DNA from: an uncultured Paracoccaceae bacterium
Lineage (GTDB): Bacteria; Pseudomonadota; Alphaproteobacteria; Rhodobacterales; Rhodobacteraceae
Assembly (NCBI GenBank): GCA_943787785.1
Contig: CALSNT010000006.1
Location: 62,001-126,000, forward strand
DNA length: 64,000 nucleotides
Direction: 5' to 3'
In this document: positions 26,088 through 34,667 of the stretch, one piece after another
Layout: each line of letters starts with the position of its first letter
Position numbering within the stretch: position 1 is the first letter of the stretch
Notes under the pieces: model-generated
Told to the model about the DNA's origin: nothing
The model's input: the letters and a program-made list of their open reading frames with translations, nothing else
The model's database searches: none
Position numbers and translations under genes: made by a program

Positions 26088-26451
26088 TTCATTTTAGGGG
26101 TGGACATACGATCCGAAAGCTTTATTAATTGTACTACAGGGGTCTGAGCTTCTTTCTAGTGACTAGACAAATTTTTTTACGGGGAAATCCCCGCTCCAGC
26201 AAACCAGAAAAAAAGATTAGACTATCCCTTATAGATAGAATATACCCTTCTCGGCATTCTGTGTCAATAACAAATTTTGGCGTAAATCGCGTAAGCTATT
26301 GAAAAGTAACGAAAGAAAAATATTGATTTCAAATACAGAATCTGAATTAGAGCGATTCGATAAGTGACTCACACGGCGCCAAGAGGGCTTTCGGTACCTA
26401 CCATACGCGGTGATATACAGACTTGCCGCTGTACGGGGCTTACAGAGGCTC
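26088..26451. promoter_or_regulatory. AT-rich control region of the integrative remnant, with three inverted repeats
   Basis: No gene is visible in these 364 bases. There are three candidate operator-like inverted repeats: TCTAG-TGA-CTAGA at 26155-26167, GGGG-AAAT-CCCC at 26181-26192 (preceded by seven T), and CTATC-N7-GATAG at 26222-26238. The region lies upstream of the small-gene operon (minus) and after the integrase stop. It probably holds the operon promoter; a cognate repressor gene was not found in what remains. Confidence 0.45.
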
Positions 26452-27765
26452 TCAGGGCCTATCCAGCCAAGGATGCTCCACCTTATCTAGCGCTTCAGAC
26501 CGTACTTTGAGACTAGGACCACTGCCATATTTACCAGCAACATCACCTGCCCCGTGTCCTGTGATAAAATCGTTAGTCTCCTTGGGAACACCTGCATCGC
26601 GTAACAGGTCCTTCAGCGTACCACGAAGGCTGTGAGCCACCTGCCTATCGGATGATCTGATTTGGTGGATGTGGGCGTTAACGGCGTTACTGGCAGCAGC
26701 TTGGGCTTTCCCGTCTATGTCCAGTTTGTAATCGAACAGGCGTCCAGTGTTTCGCTCAGGCAGCTTGAGGGCCTTGGGGATAGGCACCAGACGTGATGAT
26801 CCTAGGTTCTTAACGATCCCCTTTGTCAGATCGAAGTGGCGAACGTCTCCTTCCACCACGTTGTCCCAAGACAGAAGTGCAGCTTCATCCAGACGCATCC
26901 CAGTGGTGATAAGGATCGAAAGCAACAGCCTGTCCGAACATGGCAGCGTGTCCAATGCAAACAGATCGTGCAGTTGTTGCTTGGTGAACGGTTGCCAACG
27001 TTGACTGGCCCTTCCGTATCCTTTGAAGTCCAAGCCGACAAAGGGGTTGGCGTCTATCTGTTCGTTGCGTTCAAGCCACTTCAGCATTCCCGTCACAGCG
27101 TTCACCTTGTCTCGGATCGTTCCTGCTGCTGAGCCTTCGTCATCTAGCAGCTGCGCGAACCTATAAGCGTGGGCCTTGGTGATTTCAGCCACGGTTGCTG
27201 GTGCCACTGTGTCGATGAAATGAGTCAATGCCCTTTGAACTTTGGTCTTTGTTGCTTCACGGCCCCACGATCTACCAGCGATGTATTCATGTGCTGCATC
27301 AGCAACAGACCCAGAGGAAGGAGGGGCCGTCAGAGGCTGTGACATCGTCGCTGAGTAGGCATCTTCACTACGTCGTAGGGCCAACCATTCCCTGCGCTGC
27401 CGTGGGTCCATGAGCGCCAGTAGACCGTCGGGGATGGTAACGCCCATGCCTTGCAGCATCAGACACACGGACACCTGATCCATATGCTTGTCCAGCATGT
27501 CCTCTGGTGGAGGTGGTGCCCCGTGGTCAAGCAGTAGCTCACGAGCTAGATCAGAGAAGCCGTCACGTGGTGCTGTGCTCTCAAACGTATCGTACAGCTT
27601 CTGGGCAATGCCGTGCTGCCTCTGCTTGGCAATCTTCTTGTCGCTGGTGCCAGTGGAAAGACGTTTCTGCTTCCCAAGGGTGTCTCTGAGCGCCAGAGGG
27701 ACGGTGACGTTGACGTACCACTTTCCCTTGATAAGAACCAGATTGCTAGGTGGCGTATGTTCCAT
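26452..27765 (-). CDS. Tyrosine-type site-specific integrase
   Basis: A 437-residue phage-type recombinase. The C-terminal domain has the catalytic set: Arg in ITTGMRLDEAALLSWD, His/Arg in VAHSLRGTLKDLL, His in ITGHGAGDV and the Tyr nucleophile in AGKYG. An N-terminal arm-binding region and a SAM-like core-binding domain (residues ~160-260) precede it. It would integrate and excise the element. Its 5' end overlaps the end of the GT4 frame by 20 bases at the element's edge, the normal place for an integrase. Confidence 0.93.
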   Translation of the reverse strand: MEHTPPSNLVLIKGKWYVNVTVPLALRDTLGKQKRLSTGTSDKKIAKQRQHGIAQKLYDTFESTAPRDGFSDLARELLLDHGAPPPPEDMLDKHMDQVSVCLMLQGMGVTIPDGLLALMDPRQRREWLALRRSEDAYSATMSQPLTAPPSSGSVADAAHEYIAGRSWGREATKTKVQRALTHFIDTVAPATVAEITKAHAYRFAQLLDDEGSAAGTIRDKVNAVTGMLKWLERNEQIDANPFVGLDFKGYGRASQRWQPFTKQQLHDLFALDTLPCSDRLLLSILITTGMRLDEAALLSWDNVVEGDVRHFDLTKGIVKNLGSSRLVPIPKALKLPERNTGRLFDYKLDIDGKAQAAASNAVNAHIHQIRSSDRQVAHSLRGTLKDLLRDAGVPKETNDFITGHGAGDVAGKYGSGPSLKVRSEALDKVEHPWLDRP

Positions 27766-28966
27766 TCGTATGTTCCATTATAATTCTGCAAGATACCAGA
27801 ATCATTAAATTATCTTGTTTAAAAGGACAAGACATACGCTGGTTACAGATGCACTCCATCTGGCTGCAGATTCCTGGCCAGCTGAAATCGCGCCGGATCA
27901 GCGCAGGTCCGTGGTCCGCAAAAGACTGTCGTCGCACCGAACTCGCCAGCAATGCTGCCAGTTCCCGGGCAAGCGCGCTGGTGTTCCGCTCAGCAATGCA
28001 GGCCGGATCCAGCGAGGCGACAAGAGCCCCTGCCCCGACACCCGGCGTGCAGATAACTGGCGTGCCAACTGCCAGCGCTTCGGCTACTGCAAGTCCAAAA
28101 CTTTCGCGCAGAGATGGCGCGATCAGTACATCCGCCCCGGCCAGGAACGCCCATTTTTCTGCGCCAGCCAGCGGACCAACGAAGCGGGCATTTCGTCCTG
28201 CCAACCCCTGGTCGGTCAGGTCGGCCCGCAGCCCGATCGGGTCCGGCCCGGCAAGGCGCAACTCCGCATCGGGCAGTTTTCTAGCGGCGGCCAGTGCCAG
28301 ATCGACGCCCTTTGTCCAGTCCAGTCGTCCCAGGAATGCCACCCGCCGCCCGCGCGGCACGGTCTGCCAGATCCGACTCTCAGGTATTGGGTCCGGCGGC
28401 ATTTCGACGCCATTTGCAACTACCTGAACAGGTGAGAGGTCCAGATCCAGATCGGCCAACCCAACCGCTTCGGCTTGAGAGGTCACATGGATCGCCCCGG
28501 CGCACGATAGCAGATCGCGCTCGAACCCCCTGATCCACAAACGTTTGGCCAGCGGCGACTTTCCAGAGATCAGGTCCCGCTGCAACATACCGCGGGGCGA
28601 GGCGACATAAGGGACCCCTGCCCGCCGCGCCAACGCGGCCAGTACCGGGCCCGGCCACAGGAAGCAGCCATTCAGATGCAGCACATCAGCATCAGGCAGC
28701 GCCTGCGCCACCGCCCGCGCCATGGCAGGGCTTCGATACAGGCGGCGCGGCGATTGGATCGGAAAATAGCTGACCGTCACCCCGTCCAGATCGACCGGTA
28801 CACCCAGGGGGACATCAAGCCGATTTGGTCCATCAACGTCGGTCGTGAACACTTGCACACGGTGGCCCGCATCCACCAGCGCCCTGGCCAAACCGTGACC
28901 CGAGCGGATCGGACCGCCGTAGCGCACGGCGGGCAGGTAGTTGGGGGTGTAGAATAGAATATTCAT
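27746..28966 (-). CDS. GT4 glycosyltransferase with C-terminus replaced by the integrated element
   Basis: The 406-residue frame has the GT4 layout: NILFYTPNYLPAVRYGGPIRS, YVASPRGMLQRDLI, VAFLGRLDWTKGVDLAL and the donor-site ADVLIAPSLRESFGLAVAEALAVG with the EX7E motif. Up to residue ~370 it ends like its family (RRDFSWPGICSQME), but the last ~36 residues (Cys- and Met-rich) are read from the element and the integrase promoter. Only the last helix seems lost, so activity may persist. ATGA overlap with the preceding GT4. Confidence 0.85.
   Translation of the reverse strand: MNILFYTPNYLPAVRYGGPIRSGHGLARALVDAGHRVQVFTTDVDGPNRLDVPLGVPVDLDGVTVSYFPIQSPRRLYRSPAMARAVAQALPDADVLHLNGCFLWPGPVLAALARRAGVPYVASPRGMLQRDLISGKSPLAKRLWIRGFERDLLSCAGAIHVTSQAEAVGLADLDLDLSPVQVVANGVEMPPDPIPESRIWQTVPRGRRVAFLGRLDWTKGVDLALAAARKLPDAELRLAGPDPIGLRADLTDQGLAGRNARFVGPLAGAEKWAFLAGADVLIAPSLRESFGLAVAEALAVGTPVICTPGVGAGALVASLDPACIAERNTSALARELAALLASSVRRQSFADHGPALIRRDFSWPGICSQMECICNQRMSCPFKQDNLMILVSCRIIMEHTNGTYAT
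27813..27832. repeat. Inverted repeat upstream of the integrase
   Basis: TCTTGT (27813-27818) and ACAAGA (27827-27832) flank 8 bases between the integrase start and the GT4 remnant. It is suited to be an integrase binding site or operator. Confidence 0.35.
27846..27866. other. Candidate attachment (att) site at the right edge of the remnant
   Basis: The plus strand reads CAGATG, 5-base spacer CACTC, then CATCTGGCTG. The bases next to the IS on the far side (20151-20160) are CAGCCAGATG, the exact inverse of the second arm. Joining the two flanks recreates a perfect 10-bp inverted repeat around a 5-base spacer, the layout of a tyrosine-recombinase core site. This is a reconstruction, not a direct observation of an intact site. 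Confidence 0.35.
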
Positions 28967-30087
28967 AAGCGCTTCACCGCAATCTGCTCATAGAAATCGC
29001 GGTGTTTTGCAGAGAAGGAGTCAAAGCCAAAGCGCTCCTCGGCGACTTGCCGCGCAGCCTTGCGCGCGGCCCCCTCGGGTTGGGCCAACAAATCGCCGAG
29101 CGCCGCGACATAGGAGCATGGATCACGCGGCGAAATTACGCGACCATTTCGGGTTCCGTCCACTGCCTCACACGAACCATCTTCGTTACCTACGATCACA
29201 GGAACGCCACAAGCCAACGCCTCGATCGGTGTCAACGGCAGTCCCTCGCCCCGCCCAGGCCCCTTGTCCGACACCAACGCAAATACGCGCGCGGCGCGGT
29301 AGAGTGCAGGCAGGTCGGCATCAGCCAGGGGTCCGGTGAAAATACAGCGGTTACCGAGTGAATGCTGCTTGGCCAAAGCCTCCAACCGCGGGCGGTCATC
29401 GCCATGCCCGGCGATCACAAGCAACGCGTCGGAGCTGTTCAGGGCCGAGAATGCCTTGATCAACCGGTCAAAGCCTTTGTGCGTCGAATCGCGTGCCAGC
29501 CGCCCAAGCGACAGAATCAGACGGCTCTGATCTGCATAGGGAATCCCGTAACGGGACAAGACCCCTGACCCAGACGCGCCTGGGCAAAAGCGATCGAGAT
29601 CGACGCAGTCCCAAATAACCGTCGCCGGGTCGGGATGCATTGCCTTGTGTCTTAGGTGGTCCGCTGTGGCATAGCAGTCGGCAATAATGTGATCACATCG
29701 GTACAAGGCGCAGCGGCGACGCTTGCTCAGCCCGCTCCATAGCTCGCGACCGTAGACGTTCAGCACTGTGGCAGCACCGACGAACCGCGCCAGATGGCCG
29801 GCCAATGGCGTAAGGTTTACATGCGCAGCATGAACCAGATGCGGCCGCCATGCCATCGTCTGGGTAACCGATTGGAACGCCATCGCCATGCGGTCGCCAA
29901 GACGCGGGCGGATGCCGTGCCAGAAAACCTCGAAGGGGTCCTCAAAACTCTCGGAGTTGGGACCAACGAGCGATAGAACGCGCACCTCGGCGAACCGGCG
30001 TAGCGCGGCGATTTGATAGCGACCGTATCGGCTGATCCCGCCTTTGTCGAACACACCGGGGGTAAGATAGAGGATGCGCCGTCTCAT
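28963..30087 (-). CDS. GT4 family glycosyltransferase
   Basis: A 374-residue GT-B enzyme: ILYLTPGVFDKGGISRYG (N-domain glycine loop), LILSLGRLARDSTHKGFDRLI, RCIFTGPLADADLPALY and GEGLPLTPIEALACGVPVIVG, where the EALA Glu belongs to the donor site. It would add one sugar to the lipid-linked repeat in the cytoplasm. It is linked by ATGA overlaps to the genes on both sides. Donor and acceptor cannot be assigned. Confidence 0.92.
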   Translation of the reverse strand: MRRRILYLTPGVFDKGGISRYGRYQIAALRRFAEVRVLSLVGPNSESFEDPFEVFWHGIRPRLGDRMAMAFQSVTQTMAWRPHLVHAAHVNLTPLAGHLARFVGAATVLNVYGRELWSGLSKRRRCALYRCDHIIADCYATADHLRHKAMHPDPATVIWDCVDLDRFCPGASGSGVLSRYGIPYADQSRLILSLGRLARDSTHKGFDRLIKAFSALNSSDALLVIAGHGDDRPRLEALAKQHSLGNRCIFTGPLADADLPALYRAARVFALVSDKGPGRGEGLPLTPIEALACGVPVIVGNEDGSCEAVDGTRNGRVISPRDPCSYVAALGDLLAQPEGAARKAARQVAEERFGFDSFSAKHRDFYEQIAVKRL

Positions 30088-31200
30088 GCGACAGCTCGCT
30101 GATCGTCGCGCTGTAGCCGGGCCAATAACGGGGCGAATTCCAACTGATAGTTGAAACGCCGTTGATGCAGCAAAGCTGCGCGCCTGCCCTCAGCGGCGAG
30201 AGCTGCGCGATCTTCAACATAGCCCCGCACGATTCGGGCCAGGTCTTGCGACGAGTAAGAACCGAGGCAGCGACCAATCCGCTGACCCTCAAGCAATCCA
30301 GCGACGCCAGGGTTTCGGTCGCCGATCTGCGCCAATCCTGCCTGCATGTACTGATATCGCTTATTGCAGGCACCAAGCGCTGTGCGGAATTGTGTGGGGG
30401 CGTCGTTCAGCAGGCACAGTCCGAGATCCGCCTGTGCCAGTCGGGCTGGCAGGTCTGCTAGGTCGATCCAGCCACTGAAACGAACCCGATCCGCTAGCCC
30501 ATCCTTTGCAACTTGCGCCTGCAGCGCTGGCCCCAACGCAGCGTCGCAATCACCGATCAACGTCAGCCGTGTATTCTTCGGCCAAAGCGGCACCGACTCG
30601 AGGATCAGTGGCAGGTTCTGCCCCCGTCCCAAAACGCCGCAATAGACCACTTCGACGGTCGCTCCGTTCGTGGCTCGCACAGGATTCGACTCCTTCAGCG
30701 GATAGTTCGGGATCACGAAAGGCGCATCGCGCAGCCGCAACTGCCGAACTAGCGCATCACCGCGCGCGGCATCGGGGGACAACCACAGTGTCGAAACCGC
30801 CAACTGTGCCCCGCAAACGCCGTTCGATCCAACGGCGCATGGATAGGGATTCGTGGAAATGGGCAATGCGGTGCGGTGGCTTGTGTCGCGCAAGATCGCT
30901 GTAGAGCATGGCCAGCGGCTCATAGGAGGCTTCGACCAGCGGCGGCGCATTCCGGCGCGCTGAATTGATCGTGCAAACGAAGGAGAACAGCCTTCGAATA
31001 CCCCCAAACCGCCCTATTGGGTCCCGCATTGTGATCACATCGACTCCCGGCTGACCAAAAGCGATCCCTTCGGCACCGCGTCGCACGGTCGTAATCAGCG
31101 TCACTGCGAACCCGGCCCGTGCCAGCAACCTCGCCTGCGCCTGAACCGGGGGGTAGCCGTCGACCGGCGCGGGAGAAATCAACAACGCCCTCGGGATCAT
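30084..31200 (-). pseudogene. GT4 family glycosyltransferase, frameshifted at a G5 tract
   Basis: From the ATG at 31200 (TGATG overlap with the polymerase gene) the frame encodes PRALLISPAPVDGYPPVQAQ and IAHFHESLSMRRWIERRL, then runs off frame. The rest of the enzyme (DAARGDALVRQLRL, EVVYCGVLGRGQNLPLILES, NKRYQYMQAGLAQIG) is in the next frame and ends at 30084. Removing one base of the five-G run at 30774-30778 (plus strand) gives a continuous ~371-residue GT4. It is either a broken gene, a slip-variable gene or a base-calling error. The second frame alone lacks the acceptor domain. Confidence 0.8.
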
Positions 31201-32546
31201 CAAATCACCCGGACCCGGCGCGGTCGCACCAGCAGCGTACCGAGCGTGCTCATCGCGATGAATGCCATCGCGGCCGAAGCGGCGACAAAGATCATCATCG
31301 ACGACGGCGCGACCAGCGCAATCCCGACTGTGAACCACTTGAGGAACCCGAACAGATCGCCGCGACCCAGTGACAGCGCGGCGCGTCGGTCCAGCCACCG
31401 CAAGCAGAACCCCAGAGTCACACAGCCAACGAAGACACCGGGGTAGCCGAAATTCACGTAGAACTCGATCACCGGGCCAACCCCGAAGGTCGAGCTTTCC
31501 GAGAACAGCCGCCCGGTGTGCTCGGCCATGAAGTCGCTGCCGCCCATCTCGGGTTTTCCGGGCCACAGGGCGCGCGGAACCCAAGCCAGCAAGACAACCC
31601 AAAGCGTCGCGCCATGCTGGCGCAACTCCGGGTAATCGCTGTGCCATTCGATCACCTTGCCGACCATCATGGTCTGGTTCAGTCGGATGTTGATCCAGTC
31701 CAGAGCGGCAAGGTTTCCGGGCCGGACCCACTCGACGCCGCCAAGGGCGCGCCACAAGACCGAAGCGCGCTCGGACCACTCACCGCCCTGCCAGATCACG
31801 CCTCTGATCTCGGCCCGGAAAGACATCCAGGCGACGAACAGAACCAACATCACATACAAGGCGGTGGCGCTGCCAACAGCGAGTTTCCAGCACGGCATTT
31901 TTTGCGGGCGCAGCACACTCAGCCAGAACCCTGCATAGAGCATCAATACGACGAAACCGTAGGAGACGAATCCCCAGACCAGTAGGAAATAGGCGGGGAG
32001 CAGACCGCCGAGCAGCGACCAGCGCACCAGCGACCGACGGCGAACCACGGCGATTGCCGCGCCAAGGCAAACGCAGCCCACTGCCATGTTTCGAGTTACC
32101 TGCAGGATCGCCGCCGACATCGGAAAACTGACGCGCGCGGCGTGCAGCATCAGGCCAAGTGCTGCGATGCCTCCGATCATCCAAAGCAGTTGTTGCGCGA
32201 AAGCGGGGTTTGCGCTCATTGGCAGCGACATCGGCGCCACGCGCCGCCGTGCAAAGGCGCCACAGCCAAGCGCGAAGCCGAAAAGCCCAAGCATTGTGGC
32301 CATCAACCCGCGCAACACCGTTGCTTCGGTGAATTCCAAAGTCGCCAGATACCAGTGGGCATCGGCACGTATGTGGTCGTATCCCGGAAAGGCGTACACG
32401 AAAGCACCGCCGTACATAAAGCTGACCGAAAACAACCATGCAGCCGGCAGCCCAACGCTGCCTGCACGCGCGTTGCGCACAACGACGCGCGCAACCAACC
32501 ACAGCCAAATGCACGCAAAAGCCGCAAATGTCAGCGAATCAGGCAC
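31200..32546 (-). CDS. Wzy-like oligosaccharide repeat-unit polymerase
   Basis: The 448-residue protein has 10-12 hydrophobic segments and a long periplasmic loop around residues 250-350 containing WINIRLNQTMMVGKVIEW and WVPRALWPGKPEMGG, typical of O-antigen/EPS polymerases that join repeat units at the periplasmic face. The family is poorly conserved, so the call rests on topology, loop motifs and position among glycosyltransferases. A Wzx flippase is not seen in this window. It overlaps DegT by 8 bases and the frameshifted GT4 by 1 base. Confidence 0.8.
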   Translation of the reverse strand: MPDSLTFAAFACIWLWLVARVVVRNARAGSVGLPAAWLFSVSFMYGGAFVYAFPGYDHIRADAHWYLATLEFTEATVLRGLMATMLGLFGFALGCGAFARRRVAPMSLPMSANPAFAQQLLWMIGGIAALGLMLHAARVSFPMSAAILQVTRNMAVGCVCLGAAIAVVRRRSLVRWSLLGGLLPAYFLLVWGFVSYGFVVLMLYAGFWLSVLRPQKMPCWKLAVGSATALYVMLVLFVAWMSFRAEIRGVIWQGGEWSERASVLWRALGGVEWVRPGNLAALDWINIRLNQTMMVGKVIEWHSDYPELRQHGATLWVVLLAWVPRALWPGKPEMGGSDFMAEHTGRLFSESSTFGVGPVIEFYVNFGYPGVFVGCVTLGFCLRWLDRRAALSLGRGDLFGFLKWFTVGIALVAPSSMMIFVAASAAMAFIAMSTLGTLLVRPRRVRVI

Positions 32547-33684
32547 TGGCGGTGCTCAGCGATTGACTGGCCTTGCGCGTCGCCGCCAATTCTTCGGTCA
32601 AGATGGCGCAGATCCGGGCGATGTCTTTGTCACCAAGCTCGGTATAAGTCGGTAGGTTCAAACCACGCTTTGAAATGGCGTGCGCAACCGGCGTCGCAGC
32701 ATCCGGCAAAAAAGGCATCTCTGACATCGGAAAAAAATAGGGGCGAGTATCGACACCGCGGGCCAGCATCCGTTTGGCAATGGCATCCCGATCCGACGCC
32801 TCTAGCCCTTCGAATTCCACGCAGATCATCCAATAAGCATGACTGACCCCCGGCGCGCACCGGTTCAGCGACAGGCCAGCCCGCTTGCCGAGATGTCGCT
32901 GATAGGCGGCAAAAATCCGGTGGCGTTCGACCAGCATCGCCTCGGCCCGCGCCATTTGTCCGCAACCGATGGCCGCCTGCAGGTTGGTCATCCGATAATT
33001 GAAGCCTGGCACATCGTGCCAGTAGCGGCGATCCGGCGACATCGCATGATCGCGCAGATGCCTCAGCCTGTCGGCGAGGTCGGCGTCATTAGTGGTGATC
33101 ATCCCTCCCTCGCCAGTCGTCAGACACTTGTTGGCGTAGAAGCTGAAGGCACCACACGCACCCCAGCCCCCAACTCGCCGCGCACCAATCGCGGCGCCAT
33201 GCGCTTCGGCTGCGTCTTCAATCACCACAAGCCCGTGATCATCGGCAATCCGGTTAATTGCTGCCATGGCCGCCGGGTGGCCATAGAGGTGGACCGGCAC
33301 AATGGCGCGGGTCCTCTGGGTGATAAGCGACGCAGTGGCGCTGGGGTCAAGGCAGAGCGATCCAGGCTCTATATCAGCACAAACTGGCGTCGCACCCGTC
33401 ATCAGCACCGCATTTGCGGTGGCAATGAATGACAGGTCCGGGACGATCACCTCATCCCCCGGCCCGATGTCATGAGCATGCAGCGCCAGATGCAATGCGG
33501 CAGTGCCATTGCTGACCGAAACCGCGTGATCCGTGCCGCAGAAGGCTGCGAATTCATCCTCAAACCGTGTCACGAAACTGCCCAGCGACGAGATCCAGCC
33601 TGAAGTAACCGCCTCGAACACATAGGCAAGTTCCAACGAACCCAATGAGGGTCGCGAGATCGGGAATTCCGGTCCGTCGCTCAT
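32539..33684 (-). CDS. DegT/DnrJ/EryC1/StrS-family sugar aminotransferase
   Basis: A 381-residue PLP enzyme: HAVSVSNGTAALHLALHA, VIVPDLSFIATANAVL, GLVVIEDAAEAHGA (PLP-ring Asp) and the Schiff-base lysine in FSFYANKCLTTGEGGMI, then YRMTNLQAAIGCGQ. Family members aminate 4-keto or 3-keto nucleotide sugars, so the polysaccharide probably contains an amino sugar. The keto sugar source is unclear. Start has an ATGA overlap with the CgeB-like gene. Confidence 0.93.
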   Translation of the reverse strand: MSDGPEFPISRPSLGSLELAYVFEAVTSGWISSLGSFVTRFEDEFAAFCGTDHAVSVSNGTAALHLALHAHDIGPGDEVIVPDLSFIATANAVLMTGATPVCADIEPGSLCLDPSATASLITQRTRAIVPVHLYGHPAAMAAINRIADDHGLVVIEDAAEAHGAAIGARRVGGWGACGAFSFYANKCLTTGEGGMITTNDADLADRLRHLRDHAMSPDRRYWHDVPGFNYRMTNLQAAIGCGQMARAEAMLVERHRIFAAYQRHLGKRAGLSLNRCAPGVSHAYWMICVEFEGLEASDRDAIAKRMLARGVDTRPYFFPMSEMPFLPDAATPVAHAISKRGLNLPTYTELGDKDIARICAILTEELAATRKASQSLSTASA

Positions 33685-34667
33685 GCCGCTTCCAGAATGC
33701 GTGTCAGGCGATGCTGATAGGTATGCTCAGCCCGCGCCCTCGCCAGACCTGCCGTGCGGACGTCTGCAGCCCATGACGGATTGCACCGCGCTTGATCCAG
33801 ATGAGCCAGAATGTCGTCGACGCTGCGATACGTCAGAACTTCATGGCCGGGTTCAAAGCAGGTTGCCACTGCTGCCCGGTCTTCAATCAACTGCAATCCA
33901 CCGGCACCGCAGATTTCAAACGCACGACAATTCAATGATTCACCTTCGGCCAGCGACGTTGAATTCAGTGCCGCCAGCGCCGCCTCAAAGACGCGCGATT
34001 TCTCCGCTCTCACCACATATGCACCCCGGTGCAGCAGCCGCAGGGCCGGATTTCCCCAGCGCGGGACTGGCGGGCCGTAGAGCGCCAGAGGGACTCTGCG
34101 CGCCGCCAGACGCGCTGCAAGCGCCTGACGGTAACCATAGTAGTTTCCGACCACGGCGATGTCGGGGCCTCTGTCCGCACCCTGCGGGCAATGCCAGTCC
34201 GGGTTCATCGCCTCGTGGGTCAGGTGCGCGGGCAGACCCAGGGCGCGAAACCGAGCGACGGCGGCGCTATCTTTTAAATGGATTGCATCCCATTCGCCAC
34301 TGAGCAGGCCCATATCGCGCATGTTCGCCGGAGGATCGCCCCACCAGGCGATGCGGTGGACACCGATCCGCCCGATGTCCGCCAAGACCTCTCCGCGCAG
34401 GGCTTGTGTCAGGCACAACAACACGTCGGGCTTAAGGGTGCGGGCCGTTGACGACGCCCAGCGCTCGGCCCGAGTCCAGATCGCAGGGAATGTACGGTGT
34501 GTTGCCCTCCGCGCAACGTCCAATGCGGGATTACCAGATCACCCGAACCGACGCGGGGCGCAGGTCACGCGATGGCCCATTTGCCGCAAACAATGAGCGA
34601 CGTTGTCAACAAACCCGTCCGGCGACGGGAAATTTGGGATCATCACGTGCAGCGCCGCGCCACTCAT
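33681..34667 (-). pseudogene. CgeB-like glycosyltransferase with an internal TGA at codon 43
   Basis: The ATG at 34667 overlaps the dehydrogenase stop (ATGA) and opens SGAALHVMIPNFPSPDG, DNVAHCLRQMGHRV, then RRFG followed by TGA (34539-34541). The same frame goes on with SGNPALDVARRATHRTF to the stop at 33681; total 328 residues, including IAVVGNYYGYRQALAARLA and LNCRAFEICGAGGLQLIED, as in the C-domain of CgeB/spore-protein-like glycosyltransferases. Upstream and downstream parts fit one protein, so this looks like a nonsense change or read error. A restart at TTG 34523 would lose the N-domain. Confidence 0.75.

Larger units (their letters stand above)
22623..27856. mobile_element. Remnant of an integrative element or prophage
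   Basis: This block is lower in GC than its surroundings and interrupts a minus-strand polysaccharide operon. It holds a tyrosine integrase at one edge, a small-gene operon, a sulfotransferase and a replication-helicase-like gene truncated by the IS. No structural phage genes remain. The right edge lies near 27833-27856, where the C-terminal coding of a GT4 ends abruptly; the left edge has been replaced by the IS. Confidence 0.65.

Noticed and set aside
31200-31779. Upstream extension of the GT4 frame (Arg/Gly-rich) across the polymerase gene
   Set aside because: It lies in another frame of the Wzy-like gene; the real start is the ATG at 31200 with TGATG coupling.
34539-34541. TGA read as selenocysteine
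   Set aside because: No SECIS-like hairpin was evident and glycosyltransferases of this type are not selenoproteins.
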